Shown in pieces: positions 32,218 through 44,290 of a stretch of 64,000 bases of DNA; position 1 is the stretch's first letter; each line of letters starts with the position of its first letter. The notes under the pieces were generated by a model, which was given only the letters and a program-made list of their open reading frames with translations, did not search any database and had not been told where the DNA came from. The stretch comes from Eucommia ulmoides (lineage: Eukaryota; Streptophyta; Magnoliopsida; Garryales; Eucommiaceae), in assembly GCA_016647705.1 (NCBI GenBank), contig CM028333.1, positions 26,944,743 to 27,008,742 on the forward strand. Direction: 5' to 3'. A program made the position numbers and the translations under genes.

Positions 32218-33748
32218 TGGTAGCGATTATTTTGCTACACCGTAAGTGTACGGGTCAAGTTTTAATAGTATAAAGTGAGTATAGTGTCATATCTATAGGG
32301 ATTGGTTTAAATATTCGCTAACTACCGCGATTATCATAGTCTAACTTTATTTAGGCATCCATATTTAGTGTTTATAAAATTAAAACTAAAATAAAAGCAA
32401 AAGCAAAATAAACTATGGACTTCCTATGCACAAATGTTTTAGGGGCTTAATTTCATCTCATTATTCCCATGTCATCCTATTAAGCAATCATTAACCAATT
32501 CTATTAATTCAATAATCAAGGTCACTCGTGCTTTCTCACTACCTCTCCCGAGTATTAAGTGAGAGAATATGCAAACACTTCAAAACTGATATCCCTATCT
32601 AATATTTAGGTGAGAACATTCATTATATCCCGGATTTATAGATTACCCAAGCTTTAATAATCTTCCGATCTATTAAAACTTACGTTGTGTTTAACCTAAG
32701 TCTGAACCCAAAATTACCTCTCCTGAGTGTTTAATCTCAAATTCTCAAATCAACCAAGATATCATATGGAAGTATAAATTAGAAGCATTAATAAGGAAAA
32801 TACAATTAAATAGAGATTCTAGTTGATAAATCTAGAACTTTATCACCTCCTAGTCTCATAAGATTCTAAATTTCCAACTCGATTATCTAGGTGTTGACCT
32901 TTCCCGCGGACTCACAACAACTTAAACTATGCACTCTCAATTTCGGTCACAAACTCAATTTCTCTTGTGCATGAAATTCACAATCTAAAATCATCTAACT
33001 CATTGGCCACATAAATCAAAAGTATTAAACATAGAGAGACATAAATTGGAATTAAAACTAACAATTAACAAAATATTCAAAACATGGTTCAATGAGACTA
33101 CATCAAGCCCTATATATGAATTTTAACTCAATAAAACGAAATCCATAACTAATACTTTCAAGAAATCCATAAATGCAAAATAACAAATATAAATTCAAGA
33201 AAAATTAGGGTGAGAGAAAGGAAGAGAAAACACTTTGTGGAGATGAGTTTAAGGTTTCAAATCTTCAACTTCAACCTCTCTCTAGCGTTTATGTACTTCC
33301 AATTGTGTTCTCTTGTCCAAAAATCTCCCAAAATTGCCACACCAATGGTGTTTTCTCTCCCAAATTTTTCACCCTAGGGCTCGAAAAGAGGGTTTTGTCC
33401 ACGCTTTCGAGCTGCAATGTTACTTTTTTGGCGCTACAGTGCGTAGCTTTTGAAATCAAGCCATAACTATTTTGTTCATTTTATGATTAAGGTTATTCAA
33501 GATGATTTGGAAAATGCAGACATATATCTACAACTTTCATGTTTTGAGTTTTTCAAGAAGTAGATTGCATCATGATCAAAATTGGGCTTGACGTTTTTAC
33601 ACCTGCACTCATTTTACACATTTTCTCCCATGTATTTATATTCCTACAAAATAATATAAAAACACATTAAACTAACAAAAATATTTGAAAACTCACAAAT
33701 ATTTAAACTCAAAAGTACTTGATATGTTGGTAAATAACAACCTCATCA
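32218..33748 (-). repeat. 5' LTR of Athila/Tat-like copy 1
   Basis: 1531 bp, TGATGAGG...GCTACCA on the minus strand. It is homologous to the split LTR at 50841-51776 plus 61326-62045, and, more weakly at its 3' end, to the solo LTR at 35404-36789. Confidence 0.8.
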
Positions 33749-36700
33749 ATTACTATGAAACTTGTTTTGGAACATGAAAAGCAAGTATCATTACTTCTCA
33801 ACACATTACCTGACAGCTAGGAAACAATTAGAATATTACTTAGTATTTCGGTGCCAGATGAAAAGTTGAAGATAGATATAGTCAAAGATAGTCTCATTAA
33901 TGAAGAGGCCAGGAGAAAAGAGTATGGCTCATCCTCAAAATCATAGGCATTTGTTATTGAAAGTCAAGAAATGAGGGGGGAGAAACAAAAGCAGAAATCT
34001 TTGTAATAATGGAATATTTAACAAATTGAGAGGTAGATCAAAAGGTAAAAAAGATTTCAAGTTCTACCATTATAACAAGCTAGGACACATAATCCGAGAT
34101 TATAGAATATTAAAAAGGGAAACAACCTAAAGACTAAAAACGCAAGTACAAAGATGATAAGGAGACTAATACAGTTATTGATGATGGTGATATTGTGATT
34201 CTTTATGACTATGGTTGTTTTAAATTTGCATGCCAAGATAGTAATTGGGTTATTGATTCGGGTGCCTTATTTCATGTTTCTTCTCGTGTTTATTTTTTCT
34301 TGTCTTACACTAGCGATAACTTTGGATATGTAAAGTTAAACAAATAATGGTGCATCCAAGATTATTGGTATCGGCATGGGAGATATTTATTTAGAAATCG
34401 GTTTTAGCTGCAAATTGTTACTTATAGACGTCCGATATGTTCCAGATATTCGACTCAATTTGATCTCCGCTAAAAATCAAGACGATGAATGTTACAGTAG
34501 TCACTTTGGTAAAGAAAAATGAAAACTCACTAAAGGTTATTTGGTGTTGGCCAGAGGCAATAAACTAAGCAACTTGAATGTCATGCAAACGAGATTGGTT
34601 AAATGAGAGGTCAATGTAGTTGATGATTCTTCTATGGAGTTATGGCATCAGAAACTTGGTCACTTAAGTGAAAAAGGGCTTCACATGCTTTCCAGAAAAT
34701 AACTCATGACATGTATAAAATGTATGTCCCTTAAAACTTGCATGCATTGTTTTGCCCGTAAACAACATAGAGTTACATTTCATAACTTTAATTCATCTAG
34801 GAGACATCATCATTTGGATTCGGTGCTTACAGATTTTTGTTTCATGAAAGATAGAATATTTGGTGGTGTTGCATATTTTGTTACATTTATTGATGATTTT
34901 TCTCGAGTGTTTGTCTATTCCTTGAAAACTAAAGATAATGTTTTAGAGATGATCAAGAATTTTCATGACAAAGCTAAAAGAGAAACTAGAAGGTAGCTCA
35001 GGTATGTTTTTGTAGATAATAGTGGTGAATATAAAGGCTCGTTTGAGGAATACTGCAGGAAATATGGCATTAGATTTGAGAAAAGTGTCCTTAAGACTCC
35101 TCAGCATAATAGAGTTACTGAGAGAATGAACCAGACTATTTGTGAACGAATCAAATGTATGATTTTGCATGCAAAGTTGTCTAATTCATTTTGGAGAGAG
35201 GTAATGAGGACCACAATTGACTTGATAAATTTGTCTCCACCAGTTCCTTTAGTTAGTGATATCCCAAAAAGTATGTGGACCAAAAAAGACATCTCTTACA
35301 AGCATTTGAGGGTATTTGGATGCAGGACATTTGTTCACATTCAAAAAGATTAGAAGTCCAAGTTTAATGATAAGACAAAACAATTATATTATTAGGCTAT
35401 GGGTGGTGGCAGAATTTCATGTCGCCACTTTCACCGCAAGTTTACGGATTAAGTTTTAGTATAGTTTAGGAGAGTTAGGGTTATTGTGTCTACAGGGATT
35501 GGTCGAGATTATTATCGAGTACCGTAATTATCATAACCTAATTTTATCTAGGCGATAAAAATGTGTTTAAAATTAATTAATACTAATACTAAGTTAATTA
35601 AACTAATTATACTATAATACTAATATGAGATGTTTAGGGGAAAAGATTGCCTAAGGATTACTTCATTTACTTAAATGTGTTTGGTCTTATTTAGTTTACA
35701 ATAACGGTGTTAATTCTATTCAACAATATCGGTATTGTAAACTTACTCACCACCTCTTCCGAGTGTAAGATGAGTGAATATGCGACTTCACATCAATGAA
35801 TAAGTCACCCTTAACGTTTTAATGACACTAGGTCACATGAGTCTTGCCCCAACGTCATGGATTGCGCACTTTCTAACTCTCTCCCGGGTTATTAGATCGT
35901 CCCATTGTATTTACCCTAGTTCAAATTTGGGGTTACCTCTCCTGAGTGTCAAACCCCGTATTCTCTATATATCTAAACAAGCATATAATCGAAGAATAAC
36001 GGTAAACACAATCGAATAACGAAGAACAACCATTAAAGAAACACAACTCAAACAAATGATATTTTCATAAATATTATTAATCCTTAGACAAAATCCATTT
36101 AGCTCATGGTCATAACCATTTATACAATGAGAAACGAGCTAAACATGCTCAACAAACTACCGAAGTTAAGAAAATAAAGAGAGAAACGAAAGAAACTTAG
36201 CCGTTGTCCGAAGATTTGGTGCTAAAACCGTTCAACGATCGCTTCTCCTTCTTCGCAACGTGTTCTTCTCCTTCGAATTTGGTTGAGCACTCCCCAAAAT
36301 ACTCTCAAAATATTATAAACCCTAAGGGGTCTTTTCTGGCCAAATGGAGAGGACAGGAGAAGATATAGAGCACAAAATATCTAAAATAAATATCTAAAAT
36401 TTGTGCAAAGTGATTGCCGCGGCGGTGGGCATATCGGCTGTGATCACGGCCAGCCATAGTGGTGGATGCAGCGGTGGGAACAAAGACATTCTGATATTTT
36501 ACCGCCGCGGCGGTGGATCTCACTACTGCGGCGGTAGATTTTCAAAGACTTTAGGCCTTTCCTGCATCTTGAACGCCGCAACAGTGGTCTGCAGGTTCTG
36601 AATTTTACCCTTTTACTTGTTTTCCCACCATTCTTGATCCGATTTGATCATTTATGATCTATTTTCATCTCTTTTCACCCCCACACACCTGATTTATCCA

Positions 36701-37435
36701 AAAAGAATAAAAACGTATTAAAACGTAATAAACATACTCGAAAACTAACAAGTCAGGTTTGGAAATAGATAGGTAAATTAAACCTATCAATGGGCATGAG
36801 GAATTTGTCTACAGATTGTGAGATCCAATTGACAAGAAAGTGATTCGTAGTAGGGATGTGATTTTCCTTGAAGATCAGACTATCGAGGATGTTGAGAAAA
36901 GTGTAAAACCGAAACCCTTTATCGAGTATCTTGCTAACCTAGATCCAGCTCCAACACCTATGACTAATCCACCAAAAGATCATATCTGTGAAGCTATAGA
37001 TGAAACATATGTCGGTAATAAAATAGTGCACGAGCAGCCACCTCCACCTCCTGTAGTTGATGTTCAGTTGAGAAAATCCAACAAGGATCGAAGGACTTCT
37101 ACAAAAATATCATTCAAATTAGTATGTGATGCTTATAAATAGGAAAGAACCAGAAAGTTATGAAGAAGTCGTGTTGAGTGAACACAAAAATGATTGGAAC
37201 AAAGTCTTGCTAGAAGATATGAAGTCTTTGCATGAGAACTGCACTTGTGACATGGTACAACTTCCTAAAGGCAAAAGATATTTGAAGAATAAATGAGTTT
37301 ACAAATTGAAACTGAAAATAATAACTCACTTCCAAGATACAAAGCTCTAGTTGTTGTGAAGGGATTCAATCGACTTGAGAGTTGCAGAAAGAAAACAGGT
37401 CTCCTGTATTTCCCCACATGAACTGAGGGGATATT
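33749..37435 (+). mobile_element. Ty1/copia element, TNT1-like, partial and broken
   Basis: The order is gag end (LLLNTLPDS, INEEARR, a CCHC-like knuckle), protease (VIDSGA), GAG-pre-integrase (WHQKLGHLSEKGLHML), integrase (YFVTFIDDFSR) and the integrase-RT linker (VIRSRDVIFLED). Most of the reverse transcriptase is gone. The left end abuts the Athila/Tat-like LTR. Its 3' LTR starts at 37436 after a GAGGGGATATT tract. It is interrupted by a solo LTR (35404-36789) and has numerous further breaks. Confidence 0.85.
35404..36789. mobile_element. Solo LTR inserted in the copia integrase-linker region
   Basis: The 1386-bp repeat starts TGGTGGCAG and ends CTATCA and is flanked by ATGGG on both sides (35399-35403 and 36790-36794). 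Copia coding sequence continues across the insertion. Its first ~180 bp resemble those of the Athila/Tat-like LTRs (TTAAGTTTTAGTATA, GGGATTGG and ACCGTAATTATCATAACC), so it is a relative of that family. Confidence 0.88.
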
Positions 37436-38257
37436 TGTTGGGTAGGTCCAGCCTATGTAGGGATGAACCTAACCCAAAGCCCAATTGGGCTTAAATTAAG
37501 AAAGAAGAAAAAAAACATTTGGGCTTAACTCAAATAAAAGAAGCAAAGAAAAATGAATGAAGAGACCCACTAGGTTTTTCCCAAAACCATGCAGCAATAG
37601 CTACTTAAATAGATAGGGCAGTGTTCTTTTTGGGTAGCATAAGAAATAGTACACGACAGCATAAGAAAGGTAAGTATGTGGTAGTACGTATAGAGAGAAG
37701 GAAGATGAGAGAGAGAGAACCACTTCGGCTTAATGATATAACGATAATTTGGATTTTGATTGGGCTAAAATTTGAGGAGCTTGTTCTAAAATCCTAGATG
37801 GGAAAATGTACAGAATTCATTCGAAAAAGTATGCTTAGGAAGTTCTTTCGCACATCATACACTACAATAACATCAATAAAGAGTAAGGTATGAAAGCAAT
37901 AGACATAAGATTTTGCCTGCTGCAGAATGGGTGAAAAAGAGAATGTTGGCATCTAGTACTTTGTTTCCATAAGTTTTGATCTTTGATAATCCTCTTCTAG
38001 TTGGTGATTCGGTATTCCTCTCTAAACTCATATTTATCGTTTCTTGTTATATCCACTATTTCCAGTGATGTTTATTTGGCGATCCAAGAATTTATCCCTT
38101 CAAGGTATAAACGATTGTAATCCTAATATTTTTGTGATAGTGAAAGTTGATATCGAACTTCACTCCCGTGGTTTTTTTTTGCCTTGGGACTTTCCACATA
38201 AAAATCACGCCTCCTGCTTTATTTGTTACTCGTGTTATTTTGTTTAATATTTATGGG
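37436..38257 (+). repeat. 3' LTR of the copia element (right end uncertain), then no gene
   Basis: The LTR begins TGTTGGGTAGGTCCAGCC directly after a polypurine tract. I could not fix its right end and no second copy is in the window. No gene is seen in the rest. Confidence 0.55.
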
Positions 38258-39871
38258 TGTTGAAATCAATTATCCTATTTTAATCACATAAAGGGGGAAA
38301 TAAATTTAATTAATTAGTGATTGTTTCAACACTAATTAATAAGATATTATGTCTTCTCAATTAACTATAAGACATATAAAATTAAATATTGATAGAGGAA
38401 AATTTGGTCGGTAAGCCACCTGTCTAAACCCATATGTGCATGGGATTCTTTCATGATTAATTTAAGGTGCCAAGTGTTGATAAAAGGACGAGCTGAGGGC
38501 TCCAAGCACCCTCAGCTTGGCCAATCACCAAACGAAAGGCCTAAAACCGACCTGAAGACTAAGGCATTGAGCTAAGGGCTCCAAGCACCCTCAACTCTTC
38601 TAGTCATCAAACGAAAGGCCTAAAATTGCCTTGGGGACCAAGGCGCTGAGCTTACGGCTCCGAGTACCCTTAGCTCTTCAAGTCATCAAACGGAATGCCT
38701 AAAAATCGCCCTGAGGACCAAGGCGCCGAGCTGAGGACTCTGAGCACCCTCACTTCTTCAAGTTATCAAACGGAAGGATTAAAACCGCCTTGAGGACTTA
38801 GACTCCGAGTTGAGGGCTCCGAGCACCCTTAGCTCTTCAAGTCATCAAATGAAAGACCTAAAACTGCCCTGAGGACCAAGGCGCCGAGCAAAGGGCTCCG
38901 AGCATGCTCAGCTCTTCAAGTCATCAAACGAAAGGCCTAAAATTGGCTTGAAGACCAAGGTGCCATGCTGAGGGCTCCGAGCTCCCTCAGCTCGGGTAAT
39001 CCTAAAATTGAAGACCCAAGACCGCCATGAAGACCAAGGTGCTAAGCTGAGGGCTCCGAGTACCCTCAGCTCGGCTAATCCTCAAATTGAAGGCCCAAGA
39101 CTGCCCTGAAGACCAAGGCGCATAGCTGAGGGCTCTGAGCAACCGAAACTCTTCAAGTTATCAAACAAAAGGCCTAGAATCGTCTGGACGTCCACTACGC
39201 TGAGCTAAGGGATCCAAACACCCTCAGCTCAACTGATCATCACACGGGCCCCCGCAACAATAGCCCAAACATCCTCCTCACCTCCTATTCGGCTAAAAGA
39301 GCTAAAACAAGCCCTTCGTCTCTATTTCAATTGGGTCGATCCATTGACTTCTCCGGATGGGCCCAAAATCTCAGTCTAGGTGCTTAGGACCCTAATATGC
39401 AAGCTCATTGGTTGCATGCTGGATTAGGCTAATTAACCAAGTTTGAGTCCCTAATTCGGCGGCGCTAATTGAGCCATGCTCCCTATATATACTCCTAGGC
39501 ATCTATTGCCACTAGGTAATTGCTTCTTATCCAATCAAGAACACTTTAGCTTTGTCCCCTCGGATACTTACTCTTACACTGGAGGGACTTCACCGGGCAC
39601 AACCCTGATGGTCTTTGTGCAAGTGCTCGGAGTACGGAGCTAAAGTTCAGCTCGGAGTTCAAAGAGGAGCTCAACTCGAAGTCTAGAGTGGAGCTCAGAA
39701 TAGAGTCCAGATTGGAGTTCTGTTCAGAGTGCAAGGAATTCTTAAAGCGTCAAAAGTTCACTAAGCTCGGAGCTTGGTCTTCTCAGTACACCACCTCCAA
39801 CTCAACTGAGAAACGTCCACATGCCCTCACCGGACCATACTATTGGTGAGTACCAATTTTAGGCACCAACA
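38258..39871. mobile_element. LTR-like block with internal minisatellite
   Basis: The block starts TGTTGAAATC and ends GGCACCAACA, so the ends have the TG...CA form and match as inverted repeats. A second possible start is TGTTGATAA at 38475. No target duplication was found. The right third (39500-39850) has TATA-like and GGAGCTC-rich sequence as in LTR promoters. No coding region is present. Confidence 0.5.
38490..39240. repeat. Minisatellite with ~115-bp unit, about seven copies
   Basis: The unit reads GAGCTGAGGGCTCCGAGCA, CCCTCAGCTCTTCAAGTCAT, CAAACGAAAGGCCTAAAA and CGCCCTGAGGACCAAGGCG in order. Copies differ by perhaps 10-20 percent. The unit contains an inverted pair, GCTGAGGG/CCCTCAGC, so single-stranded copies could form hairpins. 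Confidence 0.9.
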
Positions 39872-40499
39872 AATATATATATATATATATATTAGTTTAA
39901 TTTGAAGGAATTTTTTGTATCATATATTCCCTTTTCATTAAATAAATTCAGGTTTTATCGGCTCTTGCTGCTTTGTGACCGTTTCCTCCATGGTCTTTCG
40001 TCTTCAGAAAACGCCAAACAAAAGAGCATGTCATCATTCTCTTGTTTGGAATTTCAATGCCTTTAGCCAAAATATACCATTTTTGAATATGGAACAAGAA
40101 TAAAAATTCATAAATAGAATGTAAACAGAGTATTTCTCTGATCTTATGTAAAGTGTTTTCTTTTCCTTTTTTTAATTGAAACCCAACATTTGTTGGATGA
40201 TATATTCAAGAATCTACGATCAATGTATTAAACAAAGGGTTCATTTTTCCCATCTGATTTTCTTCCTTTTGTGGCACAGGTAAATTGATTCTTCTGCCTA
40301 ACGAGGTGATTTTTTTTTTATTTTTTTCTTCTTTTTATCATTTATTTTAATATATTTTATGTTAAATCATCAAACTAGCCTCTATGTGAACAGAAATAAG
40401 GCTATCGAACTAGCCTCTATGTGAACAGAAATAAGGCTGCGTGTATCTGACCCTTCCCAAATTCCACAACGGTGGGAGCTCTTGTGCACTGAGTTATTA

Positions 40500-40530
<31 letters not shown>

Positions 40531-41174
40531 TTTGTTTAAAGGTATAAAACTTGATATACACAAGTTTATATTAAAAACTGTTTAAGTATTTATTTCAAAA
40601 TTATGATTAAACCAAAATTGATTGAAAAAATCGTGTGATTAATTTTTAACTATTTTTTTTTTTTTTTTTTTTTTTTTTGTAGTAAATACTTGAAATTAAT
40701 CAATATTTTATTAGTTTAAAAGTAATTCAAATTTCGAAATTATATAATTAAATTAAAAAATAAAAATTATATTTTTAAAATGTGACTAATTCATTATTAG
40801 TTATTATGACTACAACAAAGAGTTAAAATAATCAAAACACCCTTACTTCATTTTTTTTTTTATCGTTTTGAAACAATTTAATATTTGAAATATAATTTTT
40901 CTGATCAAATCTTAATTTCCTCCGCTACCTAGCAGATAATTAATGCAAGAGTTTTTCTTTTATTTAACTTAAAAGAATATAAAGAAATAAATTTACATTA
41001 ATACCCGTAGGGGTTTGCAAATTTGCATAAATACACCTAGGGGTTTGTGTAATTAGTCTCTAGGGGAACTAGTCATGTAAGGGAGCTAAGGCCACCAGGG
41101 GAATTGGGTCGTGAAAAACACAAATCGGCTCAACTTGGGTCGATTTTTCTAAAATCAATCCAAGTTTAACCGAT
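39872..41174. other. AT-rich stretch with SINE remnant; no gene
   Basis: A short (TA)n run is at 39875-39891. Long T or A homopolymers are at 40501-40530 and 40655-40678. A 34-bp direct repeat (CTAGCCTCTATGTGAACAGA...) occurs at 40376 and 40409. No conserved protein block. Confidence 0.5.
40425..40520 (+). mobile_element. Au-type SINE 3' fragment
   Basis: The order AAGGCTGCGTGTATCTGACC, CTTCCC, GTGGGAGCTCTTGTGCACTG, then a T-rich tail matches the 3' half of the plant Au SINE (GGCTGCGTAC..., CCTTCCC, GCGGGAGCTT.GTGCACCGGG, T tail). The tRNA-related 5' half is missing. A 34-bp local duplication directly precedes and overlaps its start. Confidence 0.7.
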
Positions 41175-41301
41175 TTATTTTAGGGGATTTTGTTATTTAG
41201 TTCTTTGTTAAGTAGGTGTTTAAGATTTAGACCTGGAGACCATTTTTTTCACCTATAAAATATTTAGAAAAAAATCCATGCATTTTGCCCATTTTGTTCA
41301 G

Positions 41302-41524
41302 CAATATTTACGAATATGTCATTTTGTCCTATGCAACAAGATAATAATGAACAAACAGTAAGTTAACGTTAACGTAATTATTCAGACATTATATTACAAA
41401 AACACATTTTAAGCAATATTTACGAATATGTCATTTTGTCCTATGCAACAAGACAATAATAAACAAACAGTAAGTTAACGTTAACGTAATTATTCAGATA
41501 TTATATTAAAAAAACACATTTTGA
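41302..41524. repeat. Direct tandem duplication of a ~108-bp unit
   Basis: The unit beginning AGCAATATTTACGAATATG occurs at 41302 and again at 41411 with only four or five differences. It contains the pair AGTTAACGTTAACGTAATTA. Confidence 0.9.
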
Positions 41525-42835
41525 ATTTACATTAACGTTATTGAATCCATATTTTTTTTTTCCACGTTAACATTAACGTATTTTTCATATTTTTAAAAAT
41601 AATACATGTTACCGTTTCTCTGTTAATGTTAACGTAATTATTTAGGCCTATATTACAAAAATACATTTTGAATTCACGTTAACGTTGTTAAATCCATAAT
41701 TTTTTTATACGTTAATGTTAACACATTTTTTATATATAAAAATACATTTTGAATTCATATTAACGTTGTTGAATGTTTTTTTTTTTTTACACGTTAACGT
41801 TAATATATTTTTCATATTTTTTTAACGTTAACATATTTTTCATATTTTTTTTTGTATGTTTCACGTTGCCATATATGTCTTCATCTGTTTGTGTACGTTT
41901 AACGTTAACGCATTTTTTTGCCATCGAGCTGTGGGTTTTAACGTTATCGTATTTTATTTTTAGAGATTTTGTATATTAACGTATCTTACTTGAATATTTA
42001 CGTTAGCGTCTTATCACATACTTTATCTTGTTCGCGTTAACGTTAACTACCATATGTAGGTATTTATCCTTTTGAGCTGAATGTTTGTTTGAATTGAGTT
42101 TGCGTTAACGTTAATATATATTTTTTCTGGGAGTCTCCTGTGTTAACATTAACGCATTTATGTCCTTGCATTTGACGTTCTTTTTTATATGTTGACTTTT
42201 TTTTTTTTTTTTTCACGTTAATACATTTCCTCCATTTTATGTTGTGTGTTATGTTAATGTTAACTCATCATACCCCATTTGTTTTCTGTGGATTTGAGTT
42301 AACATTAATGGACATTTTTTTGTCTCTATCTAGGTTAACGTTAGCGCATTTAATGTTGTCCAAAAAAACATAAGTAAAAAAATCACGCAGAAATACTATT
42401 GTTAACTTAAAAATAAACACCCCCCGATTTCTACCACCAATCATATCCCTCACCATAAAAAAAACAAATCCCAAAAAACATACCCCAAACGCAATCACTC
42501 AAGAAAAAATCAAACAAATGCCAAAACTCTTCTGTGTTAAATGTTAACGCGTTTCACATTGTCCGGTGAGAAGCAGGTGTATGAAAATCACGTTAAATAC
42601 ATTTTCTGAGGTCTCATGTGTCAACGTTAACACATTCATGTTAGTTTGAGAAATCATATGCGAAAAATCAAAAAGCAAGCACACTGACGATAATTTTAAT
42701 GCGCATTTTTTGGGGTATTGTCTGTGTTAACGTTAATACAATCATGTTGTCCAAAAACATATGTGACATTTTTTGTTTGCGTTAACGATAACATACATTT
42801 TTCTAGGTCACCTGTGTTAACGTTAACGCATTCGT
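41355..42835. repeat. Dense array of GTTAAC / TTAACGTTAA palindromes
   Basis: More than twenty GTTAAC hexamers, mostly as GTTAACGTTAAC(G) or GTTAACATTAACG, lie in about 1.5 kb at irregular spacing of 40-120 bp. The sequences between them are AT-rich and mostly differ. The core is self-complementary and contains one or more CpG per unit. Nothing like it is seen elsewhere in the window, except one GTTAACG at 44421 in the same element. Confidence 0.9.
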
Positions 42836-44092
42836 GTTGATTGAAAAATACATTGAGTACAGACTTTATGGGTTACCCGCGCCATCTCATCTCCACCACT
42901 AAGACCCAATTCAAGAGAAAATCAAAGGGATAAATACCCATATCACATAATTAAGTAAGAGAAAATGATATAGAGAAGCAGCTAGAAGTCCCCTAAAGGT
43001 AACTTGAGGATGCAGGGCAACACAAAACAGAATGGATCAAATAATATAGAGAAGCTAGAAGTCCCCTAAAGGTAAACACATATATAAGAACAGTTGTGGG
43101 TATTCTTCATTTTTTTCTTCTCTTTTTAGTCCCAAGAATTTTACACCAGATGGCGTGTTAGGGAACCGTTGTTTTCGATTTTTATGTTATTTGTCATGGT
43201 TTAATTTCATAACAGAAATAAAAAGATTAGGCTCTGCTCTACCTACATGATAAACTGCAGTTTCTTCGAGGATTTCACGGCACTCACGAGGGGAATAATT
43301 TAGTGTTTATGCCCAAGAACAAAACCCCATAAAGGGAATCAAATCAACCCAGAAGCTCAAATACCCAGTAATTAAAAAATTTAAATAAAAAAAATAGACC
43401 CAAAAAAAAAAATTCAGTTCAAAAGATAGGTTGAAGAAGAATTTCACCAAATACAGCTCGGAAAAACAAAATCAAGAAAGAGAAACCAAGAAGGGTTGTC
43501 ATCCACAACCGGAGAAAAATGAGAAGAAGTCTACTACAACCATTTGAAATCCCCTATCAGCCTCTTCCTCACCGATAAAAAATCGATGAAATGAAGAAGA
43601 AATCCAGCGTGAAATTTTCAGAAACGAAATTGGGGATCGACGAGACCTAATCGAACGATACTCAATCGTTCTAGATCTGTAGATCTGAACGATCAAAACT
43701 CTCAGAGAGATGATTGTGTGAGAGAGATAGAGGAAATCAACTGGTTCAGAGAGAGCGTCGAAGAAACTACCTCGCCGGAGACAGTTCCAAATCGTCTAGT
43801 ATTCCACCAACATCGGCTTCATTTCTCTGTTCAGAAAATCAAAATCGAAACATGAAAAACCCTATTATAGACAATCCAAACTTTGAAAATAAAAATAATG
43901 AAGGAGATACAAATTTTTACTTGTAAATCTTTCGATTCTTCCAAAAATCGTTCTCAGATCTGGAATGATTGTGAGGTAAATGACCTAGGGTTCTCAGCTA
44001 TGAGTGATAGAGCAGGTGATTGTGATGAATGACGAACGATTGTGATGTGGCGGTGGAACGATTGTGAAGATCTAATATCCTAGTTTTCCATC

Positions 44093-44290
44093 GATGGAGA
44101 CGAGACGGCAGCGGAGCTATCGAAGCTCCAGGACATTGGCACGACATCGCAGCCGTTCATAGTGAAGTTCATCGACGAACCTTACTCTTCGACTTTGGTA
44201 TTCCAGTTGTTGGCGCTTCACATCACCATCAACGGCAACGAGGAGTCCCTACGGATTTGGATTTTAGGAGGGTTTAGAGAGAGAGAGTGA
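44093..44290 (+). pseudogene. Gene-like open fragment in the MULE, unrecognised family
   Basis: The frame opens SIDGDETAAELSKLQDIGTT and continues SQPFIVKFIDEPYSSTLVFQ, then INGNEES, and stops after a short low-complexity tail. It has no start codon and lies in GC-richer sequence than its surroundings. Its balanced composition and lack of stops look like a piece of a real exon, most likely captured by the MULE. I do not recognise the family. Confidence 0.45.

Larger units (their letters stand above)
29972..33748 (-). mobile_element. Short Athila/Tat-like LTR element, copy 1
   Basis: On the minus strand it has a 5' LTR (33748-32218), a primer site, a gag-like remnant and a non-coding part to about 29972, where it is cut off against copia sequence. 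The interior is homologous to 62490-64000. There is no reverse transcriptase or integrase in either copy, so the family looks non-autonomous. The copy is broken and carries a LINE insertion (30306-30566). Confidence 0.7.

Noticed and set aside
29290-37435. One copia element interrupted by the Athila/Tat-like copy
   Set aside because: The left fragment is reverse transcriptase/RNase H and the right one starts in gag on the same strand, so the order does not fit a single interrupted element.
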